A stretch of 64,000 nucleotides of DNA from CAZKUN01 sp964555935 (GCA_964555935.1 CAZKUN010000003.1:49622-113621); one strand, 5' to 3'; shown: positions 50,951-60,747, numbered from the stretch's first letter. The notes: generated by a model not told the origin, from the sequence alone. Program-made: numbers and translations.

Positions 50951-52024
50951 TGCGTCGATCTCGGCCTGACCGTCAAGCACCGTATACGCCATGGCGTATT
51001 CGCGGGTCTCGCCGGGCTCAAGCGTCTTGAGGATCCCCGCCTCGCGGTCTTTGTCGCGTCCCTCGACGTGGCACGTGCCGGGCTCGAGGCCGATGACGTA
51101 GGTCCCCTGCGCGCACATCTTCCACTCGGTGAACTGGTCGAACTGATTCTTGTTGAACTTCAGCGCGATACCGATTCCGTGCCCGTCCATGAAGTCCCGG
51201 TTGATGATCGCCACATGCGTCGTCCCATCCGCCTCCGTCCTCAGGTCATGGTAGTAGCAGTGCTCCTCCATGTCCTTCGTGGGGAGTTGGAACTTGCTGT
51301 ACGTGTCGATCAGTTCGTTGCAGCACGGGTCGCGACCAACCACGCTGTTCGTGGCGCTGATGACCTCGCAGCTCTCAGAGACCACCGGGTAACCGATGTT
51401 GATGTGTAGCATCCACATGTGTTCCTGCGGCAGGAACCCGACATTCGTGACCGCGTCATGCATCCAGATCGTGTTCGAACCGAGCTTGGAGCAGATCTTC
51501 CGGTCAAGCTCAAGATTCGGAAGGTACAGGCCCGTCTCGCGCACCTTGCCGGACACGCTGAACCAGTAGTCGTCACCATCCCATTGATCCGCGACGCAGA
51601 CATCTCGCGCGGGCGTGTTGCTGACGCGGCCGTGCAGGCCGACGTACCTTTCCTTCTCGAGCATGCCGGGATCGTCCTCAACGGGCGCCCCCGCGTAGGC
51701 CATTCCGCACGAGCAGCACAGGCCCCCATAGAACTGCCTCAGCCACAGCAGCGCCTCGGGCTCGAAGAACGACCCGTGCTTGTCGCCCGTCGTCGAGCGC
51801 CAGCACAGCGACGCGCCCTTGTAGTCCGCCGCCGAAATATCCAAGCCCCGGCCCGGCAGCACGGTGTAGTTCAGCCCGCTTCCGGTCCGACACATGACCG
51901 CCTCGACGCCCGCCTCATCGCCGTTGGCGAGCACTGTCTTCTTCGCCCCGCCGAACTGGTCGATCGACCCGCACCGCTCCAGTAGTTCCTGCCTCGTGTA
52001 CTCGCGCCCAAATAGCTTCGCCAT
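50921..52024 (-). CDS. DUF4432 (aldose-1-epimerase-like) protein
   Basis: 367 aa, GGGAGG before the ATG. MAKLFGREYTRQELLERCG, TVLPGRGLDISAADYKGASL and the GLHGRVSNTPA segment are typical of the DUF4432 branch of the galactose-mutarotase superfamily, a large beta-sandwich. Conserved His residues at HGRVSN and MLHINIGYP correspond to the mutarotase active site region. It probably equilibrates or binds a sugar. The 3' end is duplicated at 48924-48954. Confidence 0.8.
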   Translation of the reverse strand: MAKLFGREYTRQELLERCGSIDQFGGAKKTVLANGDEAGVEAVMCRTGSGLNYTVLPGRGLDISAADYKGASLCWRSTTGDKHGSFFEPEALLWLRQFYGGLCCSCGMAYAGAPVEDDPGMLEKERYVGLHGRVSNTPARDVCVADQWDGDDYWFSVSGKVRETGLYLPNLELDRKICSKLGSNTIWMHDAVTNVGFLPQEHMWMLHINIGYPVVSESCEVISATNSVVGRDPCCNELIDTYSKFQLPTKDMEEHCYYHDLRTEADGTTHVAIINRDFMDGHGIGIALKFNKNQFDQFTEWKMCAQGTYVIGLEPGTCHVEGRDKDREAGILKTLEPGETREYAMAYTVLDGQAEIDAMVAKIEALG

Positions 52025-52054
52025 CGTTGCGCCCTCCCTGTTCGTGCCGTCCGT

Positions 52055-52915
52055 CTACCCGAAGTCGATCACACCGAGCCCCTGCGTCCTTGCATACACG
52101 CACGCCGCCACCAGCACCAGCATCCCAACGACCAGCACCACATCCGCCGCGCCCGCCGCGAACTGGCGGTAGTGGGTCCGCTTCGTCGGCGCCGCGCCAA
52201 GTCCTCGTGACTCCAGCGCCATCGCCGTCAGGTCCGCGCCCCGCAGCGCGTGGGCCAGCACGGGCGTTATCAGCGGAACGTAGTTCCTGAATCGCTGGAT
52301 GATGTTCCCCGCCTCCGGATCAACGCCTCGCGCTTGCTGGGCCTCCATGACGTTCCGAGCCGTCCCCGCCAGAGCCGGCACCAGCCTGAACGCCAGCGAC
52401 ACCGCCACCGAGACGCCCTGAGGCGCTCCGAGTGATCTGAGTGCTAGCGCGAAGTCCTCCGTTCGCGTGCATGTCAGGAACGCTAGCCCAAACACGAGGC
52501 ACGCCACAATCCGCAGGCCCATTGCGGCGCCGTATTCCACCGTCGTCCACGACGCCTCGATGAGCGTCACCTCGCCGCCGCCCAGAGCGGTCTCCTCGCT
52601 CAGCTGCACCTGCGGCACCGGCACCTTCAGCGTGAAATCCGCCGTCCCGCCCTTCTCCCCGAGCTTCAGGAAGACCGACCATATCAGCGTCGTCATCACG
52701 AAGAGCAATAGCAGGAACTTCCACGCCCGCGCCAGGCTAGCCACGCCGCCGCCGGCGACCAACGCGACGCCCGCCAGCAGCACTGCGCCAAGCGCCGGCA
52801 GCGGATGGCTGAAGGTGAGGGCCAGCGCGAACCCCAGCACCAGCCCGGCCACTTTCGTCACCGGGTGCAGCCGATGCAGCGCCGTCGACCTGTCGACATA
52901 CAGGAATACCGACAT
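52055..52915 (-). CDS. ecfT: ECF transporter transmembrane component
   Basis: 286 aa from an ATG; the frame runs 52 codons upstream through a palindromic repeat and is not used. EcfT plan: about five membrane spans plus the two coupling-helix Ala-Arg-Gly signatures, seen as MEAQQARGVDPEAGNI and MALESRGLG, which contact the ATPases. It starts MSVFLYVDRSTALHRLHPVTK, a typical EcfT beginning. It lies directly downstream of the fused S/A/A protein on the same strand, completing an ECF importer. Confidence 0.88.
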   Translation of the reverse strand: MSVFLYVDRSTALHRLHPVTKVAGLVLGFALALTFSHPLPALGAVLLAGVALVAGGGVASLARAWKFLLLLFVMTTLIWSVFLKLGEKGGTADFTLKVPVPQVQLSEETALGGGEVTLIEASWTTVEYGAAMGLRIVACLVFGLAFLTCTRTEDFALALRSLGAPQGVSVAVSLAFRLVPALAGTARNVMEAQQARGVDPEAGNIIQRFRNYVPLITPVLAHALRGADLTAMALESRGLGAAPTKRTHYRQFAAGAADVVLVVGMLVLVAACVYARTQGLGVIDFG

Positions 52916-52933
52916 TGAGCCTCGCTCCGCCGT

Positions 52934-52957
52934 GTAGGGGCGCGATTCATCGCGCCC
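52934..52957. repeat. GTAG palindromic repeat
   Basis: GTAG, then GGGCGCGA (52938-52945) and TCGCGCCC (52950-52957) with loop TTCA; twin of 6076-6099. It lies between the two ECF genes. Confidence 0.75.
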
Positions 52958-53009
52958 TATGTTTGTCGTCACGTGACGACAAACCTCCAACCCGTCCTCC
53001 GTCGCCGTC

Positions 53010-55565
53010 CTACTGGCTCCGGGCTCTCGGCTCCTGACTCCCGCCGCCCACGACCACTGCCCCGAACTCATCCGGCGACAGCAGCGTTACGCCCCACAGA
53101 CTCTGTGAGAGCTGCGCCGTCGCAGTCGGCTCTATCGATGCTTGCGCCAGCGTGTCCCGGTCGCTGAACACCTTCCGCGTCGGCCCGTCAGCAAGGATCT
53201 TGCCCTCCGCCATCACCACGGCGCGGTGCGCGTAGCTCGCCGCCGCCCACATGCTGTGGGTGATGATGACGATCGTCCGCCCGCGCTCATTCAACTCCGT
53301 CAACAACCCCATCATCGTCTGCTGCAGCGGGCCATCGAGCCCGGTCGTCGGCTCGTCGAGGATCAGCACCTTCGGGTCACACGCCAGCGCCGACGCAACC
53401 GCCACCGCTTGCCGCTCGCCCTTCGTCAGCGTGAATGGATCCTCGTCGACCAATTCCGTCAGCCCGACCGATTCGAGCGCCTCGTCCACGCGTTGCGCGG
53501 CCGTCTCGGATTCCAGCCCGAGTTGCGCGGGCCCAAACGCCACTTCCTCGCGCACGGTCGCGCAGAATATCTGGTGATCCGGATCCTGGAACACGTACCC
53601 GACCGTCCGCGCAATCTCCGCCGCGCTGTCGCCGCCCGCCACCGTCACCGTGCCGCTCGTCGGCTGCAGCAACCCGTTCAGATGCTTCGCCAGCGTTGTC
53701 TTGCCCGATCCATTCTGACCGAGAATCGCGACGAACTCGCCCTCTCGAATCTCAAGCGACACGCCATCGACGGCGGGTATGCCGGGCGAGTATTCGTGGG
53801 TCACGTCCTCCACCGAGATGATGGTGTCGCCGTAGCGTTCCCGGCGCGACAGCTCAGCCTCACCCAGCGCCCTCAGCGCCTCCCTGTCAGGCGCCAGACC
53901 CAGCTCTCGTCCCTTGGCCAGTCCCTCCGCCACCGTCGTCGGCCTCGGCTCCGCGCCAATCGCCGCGAAGCACGCCGGGATCTCCGGCGACAGAATCCCA
54001 AGCGACGCGCACTGATCGGGATCGGTCAGCAGCGCCGACGCGGCGCCATCGTAGGCGAGCTTGCCCTCCGCCAGCGCCACCACCCGGTCCGCCGCGATTG
54101 CGCGGTCCGGTTCGTGCTCGCTCATGAGAACCGTGATGCCCTCAGCCGCCAATTGGCGCGCCGTCTCGAACACCTCGGCCTTGCCCTTCGGATCCAGATC
54201 CGTCGTCGGCTCATCCAGCACCAGCACCTTTGGCCGCGCCGCGAGCACCGAAGCGATCGCCACCCGCTGCTTCTCGCCGCCCGACAGCGTCGCTGGGTCT
54301 CGCCGCTCAAACCCACTCAGGCCAACAAGCGACAGCGCCTCGCGAACGCGGGTCTGCATTTCCTCGCGAGGCACTCCCAGATTCTCCAGCGCAAAGGCGA
54401 CCTCGAGTTCGACATCGGACGAGATGAGCTGGGCGTCGAAGTCCTGGAATACCAGCCCGATCCGCTCAGCATGCTCCTGCACCGGAGTGCCGGAGACATC
54501 TCGCCCTAAAACGGTGACCCGTCCCTCGAAGTCGCCCGCGTAGAACTGCGGCACAAGCCCATTCGTCGCGCGGCACAGCGTCGATTTCCCCGCACCCGTC
54601 GCGCCCATCAACGCCACGAACGTGCCGGGCTCGATTTCTAGCGATAGCGAGTCCAGCGCCTGCGCGCCGCCCGCCCGATAGCGGAAACTCACGTCCACCA
54701 TTGCCACCGCCGCACCGTCCTCTGAATCCTCAGACACCGCCGATTCCTCGGTGGCCCGTCGAAGTGCCGGAAGCCTGGCCAGCAGCGCCGAGCCCAGCAG
54801 CAGCGCCACCGTCAGCACCCCGGCGCCGCCTCGTAGCGGCGTGAACGTCATTGGCGCCGGACCATCGCCGGATGTCTGAGCCTCCGCGATCCACGCGCTC
54901 AAGATGTTAGGGTTCCTCATCAGCACCCATCCCGCCACGCACGCGGCGGTCACGATCAGAATGCCCACGATCGCCAGCGGCCCGTTGCGCAGATCTTCCT
55001 CATCCTGCACGTCATCCGCCACCAGGCCCCATCGTTGCGCGCGCGGGTACATCAGCGCCAGCAGGACGGGACCGATGGTCAGCCCCATCACCGCGTTGTT
55101 CAGCGATATCAACGGGAAGAGAATGGTGAAGGGCACGATTCCAAGCCAGTCGACGCCGGCCGCGATCACGAGGGCGCAAGCGACGCTGCCGATGATCGTC
55201 ACGAACCAGAACAGTGGGAGCTGCTGCCACGTGCCCATCGGTCGCCAGCCCGGCGCGATGGCCTTCCACAGTCGGTACGGGAGGTAGCCCAGCAGGAAGT
55301 TGCCGACGAATCCGAAGATGCTCCCCGGGCCAACGGTCCCGAAGAAGTCGCCGATCAGATTGCCCAGCGCGCATCCCCACGCCGCCGCCGGCCCAAACAG
55401 CAGCGAGCACACCGGGGGGATCGCATTCGCCGGCCGAAGCTCAGTCACGCCGGGCACGATGGGAATCGCCTTGAACGGAATCAGCACTGCGGCGTAGACG
55501 CCCGCCGTCAGCGCCACAAGCACAATCGCCCGCGTGTTCTTCCATACAGCGAAGACATCTCTCAA
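53010..55565 (-). CDS. ECF importer fusion: S-component plus two ATPase domains
   Basis: 851 aa from a TTG; no better in-frame start exists. Residues 1-285 hold an S-component with about six spans (ELRPANAIPPVCSLLFGPAA, GNLIGDFFGTVGPGSIFGFV) plus a linker span. Two complete ABC domains follow, each with Walker A (GATGAGKST, GQNGSGKTT), Q-loop (FQDFDAQ, FQDPDHQ), signature (LSGGEKQR; LTKGERQA, altered in the second) and Walker B (VLVLDEPTTDLD, VLILDEPTTGLD). S, A and A' are normally three chains. The substrate of the S-component is not recognisable; a vitamin or queuosine precursor is typical. Confidence 0.88.
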   Translation of the reverse strand: MRDVFAVWKNTRAIVLVALTAGVYAAVLIPFKAIPIVPGVTELRPANAIPPVCSLLFGPAAAWGCALGNLIGDFFGTVGPGSIFGFVGNFLLGYLPYRLWKAIAPGWRPMGTWQQLPLFWFVTIIGSVACALVIAAGVDWLGIVPFTILFPLISLNNAVMGLTIGPVLLALMYPRAQRWGLVADDVQDEEDLRNGPLAIVGILIVTAACVAGWVLMRNPNILSAWIAEAQTSGDGPAPMTFTPLRGGAGVLTVALLLGSALLARLPALRRATEESAVSEDSEDGAAVAMVDVSFRYRAGGAQALDSLSLEIEPGTFVALMGATGAGKSTLCRATNGLVPQFYAGDFEGRVTVLGRDVSGTPVQEHAERIGLVFQDFDAQLISSDVELEVAFALENLGVPREEMQTRVREALSLVGLSGFERRDPATLSGGEKQRVAIASVLAARPKVLVLDEPTTDLDPKGKAEVFETARQLAAEGITVLMSEHEPDRAIAADRVVALAEGKLAYDGAASALLTDPDQCASLGILSPEIPACFAAIGAEPRPTTVAEGLAKGRELGLAPDREALRALGEAELSRRERYGDTIISVEDVTHEYSPGIPAVDGVSLEIREGEFVAILGQNGSGKTTLAKHLNGLLQPTSGTVTVAGGDSAAEIARTVGYVFQDPDHQIFCATVREEVAFGPAQLGLESETAAQRVDEALESVGLTELVDEDPFTLTKGERQAVAVASALACDPKVLILDEPTTGLDGPLQQTMMGLLTELNERGRTIVIITHSMWAAASYAHRAVVMAEGKILADGPTRKVFSDRDTLAQASIEPTATAQLSQSLWGVTLLSPDEFGAVVVGGGSQEPRARSQ

Positions 55566-55580
55566 ATGCTTCCACCCACT

Positions 55581-55603
55581 GTAGGAGGGGTTTCGACCCC
55601 GAC
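55581..55603. repeat. GTAG palindromic repeat
   Basis: GTAGGAGGGGTTTCGACCCC followed by GAC, same form as 628-650. Confidence 0.75.
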
Positions 55604-55623
55604 GCCGTTTCCGTCGCCGTCGC

Positions 55624-55647
55624 GTAGAGACGGGCTTCCAGCCCGTC
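55624..55647. repeat. GTAG palindromic repeat
   Basis: GTAGA, then GACGGGCT (55629-55636) and AGCCCGTC (55640-55647) with loop TCC; short form of the element at 1995. Confidence 0.75.
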
Positions 55648-55652
55648 CGCCG

Positions 55653-57101
55653 TCACCCAATGCTCGTCGGCAGTCCCGGCTTCCACTCGCCCGCAGTGCT
55701 GTCGGGCGTGTACACGTGCGTCCCGAGGTAGTTTCCGAACGCCTCCCACAGCGCCGGGCCATAGTTACCTGTGGTGAACCCAACGTGGTGCGGGAAGTGC
55801 CTCAGGATGATGTCTCGATAGAAGGGCAACAAGCCCTCGATCCGCGTCCAGCCATACCCGCCGAAGGTCGTCGCCGGGTTGTCCTCAACCTGCCCGTGGG
55901 CGATGCACGTCGCGTAGCCCTCCGTCGGATCGTGGCTGAGCCGGAAGAGCGTCAGCGGCTGCTCTTTCATTCGGAATTCCATCGTCCCGCTGACCTTGTC
56001 GAAGCTGAGGCTGCTGCCCAGGATCTCGTTCTTGCCGATCCGTGGCTTCTCGCCCGCGAAACACCCGGCAAACGCGCTGCAGTGCCAGACGTTGACGAGG
56101 TCGTCGTCCTCGTTGTGGAGGTTGTTCCAATCGGCCAAGCCCGCCGGCGTTCCGCTGAGTAGTTGCAGCGCGTGCATGCTCGCCGCGCCGAGGACATCCG
56201 CCTCACACGCCGCGGGGATACCCGAGTTGCTCAGCCGCGACAGCGGCGTGCAAGCGCAGATCGCGCCGTATTCCTGCAGCGCGCTCCAGCACTGAACCGC
56301 CACGGCATCCAGCGCGTTCTCATCGGCGAATCGCCTCAGGAAGCTCTCGAACGTCGCCAGCCTCAGCAGCGCCGCCTCGTCAATCGCGCTCGTGTCCGTC
56401 GTCTCCTTGAGATCCGCCAACGCCGCCTTCACATCCTCATCGTCGGCGCTCATCTCCGCAACCTGGCCCAGCGCCTCGGACAGATCCAGCGTCACCGTCG
56501 TCGGGCCGAATTGCTGGAGCGCGACCTCATCGGTTCGGCACGTCCAGAACGCGTCCGGTCGCGTCCCCACGAGGCCATAGCGCGCCGTCTTGATGCCCCC
56601 GACCACGCGGCAGATCCCGACGAACTTCGCCATCTCCGTCGCGAAGCTATCGTCGCCAGGGAAGCAGATGGGCCGCTCGGCGACGGTGTACTTCACGCCG
56701 ATTTGCCGCAGCGCTTCGGCGATGGAGATCAGCCCGCAGAACGCGTCGCGCCGCGAGGTCGTCGGCTTGAGGACCTCTTCCTCCTGGCCTCCGAAGAGCA
56801 GGATCGGCACGTCCAGTCGCGCCTCGCGAATCGTGAGCGCCACTCCCTGCTCGTCGCCGAAGTTCATCGCCCCGACCACGATGCCGGTCACGTCCTCCGC
56901 GCGGAAGAGCCTGCCGCAGACTTCCGCCTCCTCGCGCGTCTCAACGCATCCCAGCTTCGTCTGCGAGTCATCTGGCACGATGACGGTCACGCCGGCGGCT
57001 TCCATCGCGGCAACCGTCTCGCCGCGCATCTGCCGCGCGAGTTCATCTGAGAACATATCCCGATTCGCGGGGATCAGCCCAAGCTTGATTGCATCAGCCA
57101 T
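55653..57101 (-). CDS. L-fucose/L-arabinose-isomerase-fold protein
   Basis: 482 aa from an ATG with GGGAGG upstream. The N-terminus IKLGLIPANRDMFSDELARQ with two Rossmann-like halves (VTGIVVGAMNFGDEQGVAL, VPILLFGGQEEEV) and a C-terminal beta-rich FucI-C-like domain match the fucose-isomerase superfamily. The metal-binding Glu/Asp/His cannot all be located by eye; CEADVLGAASMHALQLLSG contains a candidate E and D, and HFPHHVGFTTGNYG a candidate His. It is likely an aldose-ketose isomerase of unknown specificity. Confidence 0.75.
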   Translation of the reverse strand: MADAIKLGLIPANRDMFSDELARQMRGETVAAMEAAGVTVIVPDDSQTKLGCVETREEAEVCGRLFRAEDVTGIVVGAMNFGDEQGVALTIREARLDVPILLFGGQEEEVLKPTTSRRDAFCGLISIAEALRQIGVKYTVAERPICFPGDDSFATEMAKFVGICRVVGGIKTARYGLVGTRPDAFWTCRTDEVALQQFGPTTVTLDLSEALGQVAEMSADDEDVKAALADLKETTDTSAIDEAALLRLATFESFLRRFADENALDAVAVQCWSALQEYGAICACTPLSRLSNSGIPAACEADVLGAASMHALQLLSGTPAGLADWNNLHNEDDDLVNVWHCSAFAGCFAGEKPRIGKNEILGSSLSFDKVSGTMEFRMKEQPLTLFRLSHDPTEGYATCIAHGQVEDNPATTFGGYGWTRIEGLLPFYRDIILRHFPHHVGFTTGNYGPALWEAFGNYLGTHVYTPDSTAGEWKPGLPTSIG

Positions 57102-57232
57102 CCGTGGTCCTCCCGTTGACAATCCATATGCGCGTCACGGTTTGCTGCGGGTGCCGTAATTCCCTCCCATGCCGATCCCCGAAGGTCGCCGCGCCCCTGC
57201 CGCCGAATCACGCTTCCATAGGAGCTTAGCCC

Positions 57233-58240
57233 ATGATCCCGTATCCGCCGAAGATGGACCTCGCTCGCTTGCCGACCGAGCTGCACGAGATCGTCAACAT
57301 CTCCGATCTTCTCAAGCCCGGCCAACGGATCTGGACCAAGCGCGATGACGAGACGGGCTGCCTCACCACCGGCAATAAGCTCCGCAAGCTCGAGTTCTAC
57401 TGCCAGGAGGCCCAAACTCTCGGCGCCGACACGCTCCTGACCTCCGGCAGCGCGCTCTCGAACCACTGCCGCACTACCGCCGTCATCGCCCGGCGGCTTG
57501 GCATGGACTGCGGCCTGCTGCTTCGCGGCCCCAAGCAACCCGCGCTCGACGGCAATTTCCTGCTCATGGCCATCACGGGCGCGATGTTCCGGATGGTCGA
57601 TAAGGACGCCAAGGCCACCTCGATGGACGAACTTCACGACATGGCCGACAAGCTCAAGTCCGACGGGAAGAAGCCGTACATCATCCCGCCAGGCGGCACG
57701 GCGGAACTTGGTGTCATCGCCTACGCCCACGCCGCGCTCGAGCTGAAGACCCAGTGCGACGAGATGGGCCTCAACCCCGACGCGGCGGTCATCACCGTCG
57801 GTAGCGGCAGCACGCATGCCGGTCTCGTCCTCGGCGCGAGGGGCCACGGCCTCGGCTACCCCGTGCTCGGTATCAGCATTTCCGCCTCCACCGAGGACTG
57901 CGAGCCTGATGCCCGTGAACTCATCGCCGACGCCTGCACGCACCTCGACATCGACGATCCCACGGTCGAGAGCGATGTCCGCATTCTCGATGACTACGTC
58001 GGCGGGGGATACGGCATCGCGGGGTCTGAGACCTACGAGTTCATCGCCGACATCGGCGCTCGCAGCGGCGTCATCTGCGACCCCGTCTACACCGGCAAAG
58101 CGCTCCAGGGCACCGTCGCCGAAATGACCTCTGGCTGCCTGCAGGACGCGAAGGACGTCATCTTCGTCCACACGGGCGGAGTGTTTGGAATCTACCAGAA
58201 GAAGCGGGGCTTCGACCTCGAGGACTGGCGAACGATCTAG
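57233..58240 (+). CDS. D-cysteine desulfhydrase / ACC-deaminase-family PLP enzyme
   Basis: 335 aa. The fold-II PLP enzyme has the Schiff-base Lys in TTGNKLRKLEFY, SALSNHCRTTAVIARRLG, the phosphate-binding ITVGSGSTHAGLVLGA and the C-terminal FVHTGGVFGIYQ. The length and the N-K-x-R-K-L motif match DcyD/1-aminocyclopropane-1-carboxylate deaminase. It releases ammonia (and sulfide with D-Cys) from a small amino acid; D-cysteine is the usual substrate for relatives outside plants' symbionts. The next gene follows 38 bp later. Confidence 0.85.
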   Translation: MIPYPPKMDLARLPTELHEIVNISDLLKPGQRIWTKRDDETGCLTTGNKLRKLEFYCQEAQTLGADTLLTSGSALSNHCRTTAVIARRLGMDCGLLLRGPKQPALDGNFLLMAITGAMFRMVDKDAKATSMDELHDMADKLKSDGKKPYIIPPGGTAELGVIAYAHAALELKTQCDEMGLNPDAAVITVGSGSTHAGLVLGARGHGLGYPVLGISISASTEDCEPDARELIADACTHLDIDDPTVESDVRILDDYVGGGYGIAGSETYEFIADIGARSGVICDPVYTGKALQGTVAEMTSGCLQDAKDVIFVHTGGVFGIYQKKRGFDLEDWRTI

Positions 58241-58278
58241 CGCCGCCCGCTTACTCGCCCGAATTGGAGGAACACTGA

Positions 58279-59046
58279 ATGCGACTCGGATGCTGTGCCT
58301 ACTCATACCGCGATCTGCTCAAGGACGGTCAGTGGAGCCTTGAGGACTTCATCCGCACCTGCCACGAACTCGACCTCGACGGCGTCGAACTGACCTCATA
58401 CTACTTCGACGACACCAGCCGCCCGTTCATGAATGGCGTCAAGCGCTGCTGCTCTGCCTATGGGCTGCACATCGCGGGCACCGCCGTCGGCAGCAACTTC
58501 TGCAAGGCCGACGAGGCCGAGCGGCGCGAGCAGATCGACATGACCAAGGAGTGGATCGATCACTCCGTCACGCTTGGCGCACCTTACATCCGCGTCTTCG
58601 CTGGCCCAATCCCCGAGGGCCATACCGAGGACGAAGCCGTCGCCTGGGCCGTCGCCGCGATGCGCGAGTGCGCCGACTACGGCGGCGAGCGCGGCGTCAT
58701 CGTCGCTCTGGAGAATCACGGCGGCGTCACCGCGACCGCGCCGCAGGTTGAGCGTCTCGTCAAGGAGGTCGACCACGAGTGGTTTGGCGTGAATCTCGAC
58801 TTCGGCAACTACCGCGATCCCTCCACCGAGTTCGCGGCGACCGCGCCTTACGCGGTCACGACCCACGCTAAAGTCACCCACCGCGATGCGGATGGCAACA
58901 AGCAGAAGGTCGACTTCAACATCGCCAAGCAAGCCATGGACGCCGTCGGCTACAAGGGCTACATCTCGATCGAATTCGAGGAGGACGAAGACCCGGTCAC
59001 CGGTGTCGCCACCTTCGTCGAGGAACTGAAGTCGATCTTCCGATAG
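58279..59046 (+). CDS. Xylose-isomerase-like TIM-barrel sugar isomerase/epimerase
   Basis: 255 aa, GGAGG before the ATG. MRLGCCAYSYRDLLKDGQWS, CHELDLDGVELTSYYFD, the metal/substrate strands VIVALENHGG (Glu), GVNLDFGNYRD (Asp) and THAKV (His), and the final GYISIEFEEDEDP (Glu) form the full active site of the AP-endonuclease-2 superfamily. It resembles 3-keto-sugar or myo-inosose-type epimerases. A second, less well preserved member is at 26919. Confidence 0.85.
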   Translation: MRLGCCAYSYRDLLKDGQWSLEDFIRTCHELDLDGVELTSYYFDDTSRPFMNGVKRCCSAYGLHIAGTAVGSNFCKADEAERREQIDMTKEWIDHSVTLGAPYIRVFAGPIPEGHTEDEAVAWAVAAMRECADYGGERGVIVALENHGGVTATAPQVERLVKEVDHEWFGVNLDFGNYRDPSTEFAATAPYAVTTHAKVTHRDADGNKQKVDFNIAKQAMDAVGYKGYISIEFEEDEDPVTGVATFVEELKSIFR

Positions 59047-59059
59047 GCGCGGATAGACC

Positions 59060-59091
59060 GACCGGGGAACGGCAGACGCCGCTCCCCGGTC
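59060..59091. terminator. Bidirectional hairpin between convergent genes
   Basis: GACCGGGGA (59060-59068) and TCCCCGGTC (59083-59091) form a perfect 9-bp stem between the ends of two converging genes, well placed to terminate both. Confidence 0.65.
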
Positions 59092-59099
59092 ATTCGTCA

Positions 59100-60662
59100 C
59101 TACGACTTCGTCCCACACTTCGGACAGTGCCCAAACTCCGTCCCACACGCCGCGCAAGTCTCCGCGCCGCAGTTCGCGCACCTCGTCACCTCGTGGGCCT
59201 GTCGCGCGCATTGCGGGCAGAACTTGAAGCCCTCACCCATCGTCGCGCCGCAGTGCGCGCAATACCCGCCCTCGATCGCCAGCACGGAGTCAACCGGAAT
59301 CGGCGCCGGCTCGAGATCCTCGGGCTCTACTATCGGTGGTGGCAGCTCCTTCTTCGGCGGAGGCCACAGGCTGTGCGATAGCATGAAGAACCCTACGATG
59401 ATCACGCCGCCCACTGAGATCAGCAACCCCGTGAGCCGCTCGTGCAGGACCGCGAAGCTGAACAGGCCAAGGAAGACCGCTGTGAACAACAGCGTCCGCC
59501 ATAGCATTCCAAACCCCGCCGCGCGCCACGCGTAGAGCCCGTTGATAACGGTGATGAGCACCGCGCCGATCCAGAACGCGACGGTCACGCCCGTGAATCC
59601 GGATGTGAAGATGATGAATGGGTAAAACAGCAGGAAGTTCAGCACCAGCAGCACGTGCGATTCGCGCGTCAGCTTCGGCGCTCCCACCCACGCGCTCAGC
59701 ATCGTCGCGCCCAAGAACATCACGCCAAACAGCGGCGCGACTCGACACAGTACCGTAAACCGGTCGGCATACTTCTGAAGCCGCGCCGCGAAGGTCAGCT
59801 CCGGCTCGCGGTCCGGAAGGTCGATCATGATATCGCGACTGGTGATCAGGTCCTTGTGGAACCACGTCAACTCCAGCGCGCCGTCCTTGTCCTCTTTCTC
59901 TTGCAGCCGCAGACAGTCGTTCGGCAGAGCCACGTCATCGACCCCATGCACAACCGCAACCAGCCGGAAGTACGGGTTCAGTCGCTCGTGGTCCACCGCG
60001 TAGCTGAAATCGTCGATCCCCTGCGCCGCGTATCCCACGTGAATCTTCTTACTCTCCTCCGGCTCGAACCACCCGGCCCATGTGATCCCATGCATGCTGA
60101 CACGGGTGTTGTCGGCCTCTTTCCCATCGACGGTCAACGTCAGGTCTGACAGCGTGTTGACGTTGGGCGGGAATGGAAAAGTCAGGACTATCTTGCTCTC
60201 GTTCTTAGGGTCCGGATTCTCAAAGATATAGTCCCCGGTGAAGACAGCATCGTACGTGGTCAGGTACACTTCATCCTGTTTCTTGTAGTTGACCGTCAAG
60301 TCGAGATCAACATCCGTCTCCCGCGGCGCCTGGAGTGGATACCCAGCCGGCACGGTCACGCGCCCCCCGGTCGGCGCGGCCCCCGGCGCGTTCATGGCGT
60401 ACATATTGGCCGCTTGGTTCTGGAACGCGACCTCGGCATCCGCGTTGTACTCTCCGGACTTACCGACAAACGCCTGCATCGCCGGCGCGACCTGCTCCAT
60501 GTTGCTCAGCGCCGATGACTCCCGCGCCCGCGCTCGCCGGGACGTGTATTCCCTCGCCTGTTCCGGCAGTCGCCGGACCATCCATGGGAAAAGCACAACG
60601 AGAAGTACCACAACCACCACGACTGCAACGGCAGTGACCATACGCCATGGGGATCTCACCAC
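59100..60662 (-). CDS. CreD-like membrane protein with C-terminal zinc ribbons
   Basis: 520 aa. One N-terminal span (7-30), a large extracytoplasmic region, then a block of about six spans at about 310-450. The region DDFSYAVDHERLNPYFRLVA followed by LTWFHKDLITSRDIMIDLP resembles the CreD inner-membrane family. The C-terminal 55 residues carry two or three zinc-ribbon-like Cys pairs: CAHCG..CPQC and CANCG..CAACG..CPKCG. CreD is linked to envelope stress in enterobacteria; here no sensor kinase is adjacent. Confidence 0.65.
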   Translation of the reverse strand: MVRSPWRMVTAVAVVVVVVLLVVLFPWMVRRLPEQAREYTSRRARARESSALSNMEQVAPAMQAFVGKSGEYNADAEVAFQNQAANMYAMNAPGAAPTGGRVTVPAGYPLQAPRETDVDLDLTVNYKKQDEVYLTTYDAVFTGDYIFENPDPKNESKIVLTFPFPPNVNTLSDLTLTVDGKEADNTRVSMHGITWAGWFEPEESKKIHVGYAAQGIDDFSYAVDHERLNPYFRLVAVVHGVDDVALPNDCLRLQEKEDKDGALELTWFHKDLITSRDIMIDLPDREPELTFAARLQKYADRFTVLCRVAPLFGVMFLGATMLSAWVGAPKLTRESHVLLVLNFLLFYPFIIFTSGFTGVTVAFWIGAVLITVINGLYAWRAAGFGMLWRTLLFTAVFLGLFSFAVLHERLTGLLISVGGVIIVGFFMLSHSLWPPPKKELPPPIVEPEDLEPAPIPVDSVLAIEGGYCAHCGATMGEGFKFCPQCARQAHEVTRCANCGAETCAACGTEFGHCPKCGTKS

Positions 60663-60747
60663 GTCGACCCCTCCAATACCAGGGATTGTCGCTCATGGCT
60701 TCGTCGTCTCGCGGACGCGCTTCCCTACACGACTCCCACCGGCGACA

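Noticed and set aside
55035..56162. 375-codon plus-strand frame across the ECF fusion start and the isomerase gene
   Set aside because: It spans two real minus-strand genes and the repeats between them, and has no protein-like pattern.
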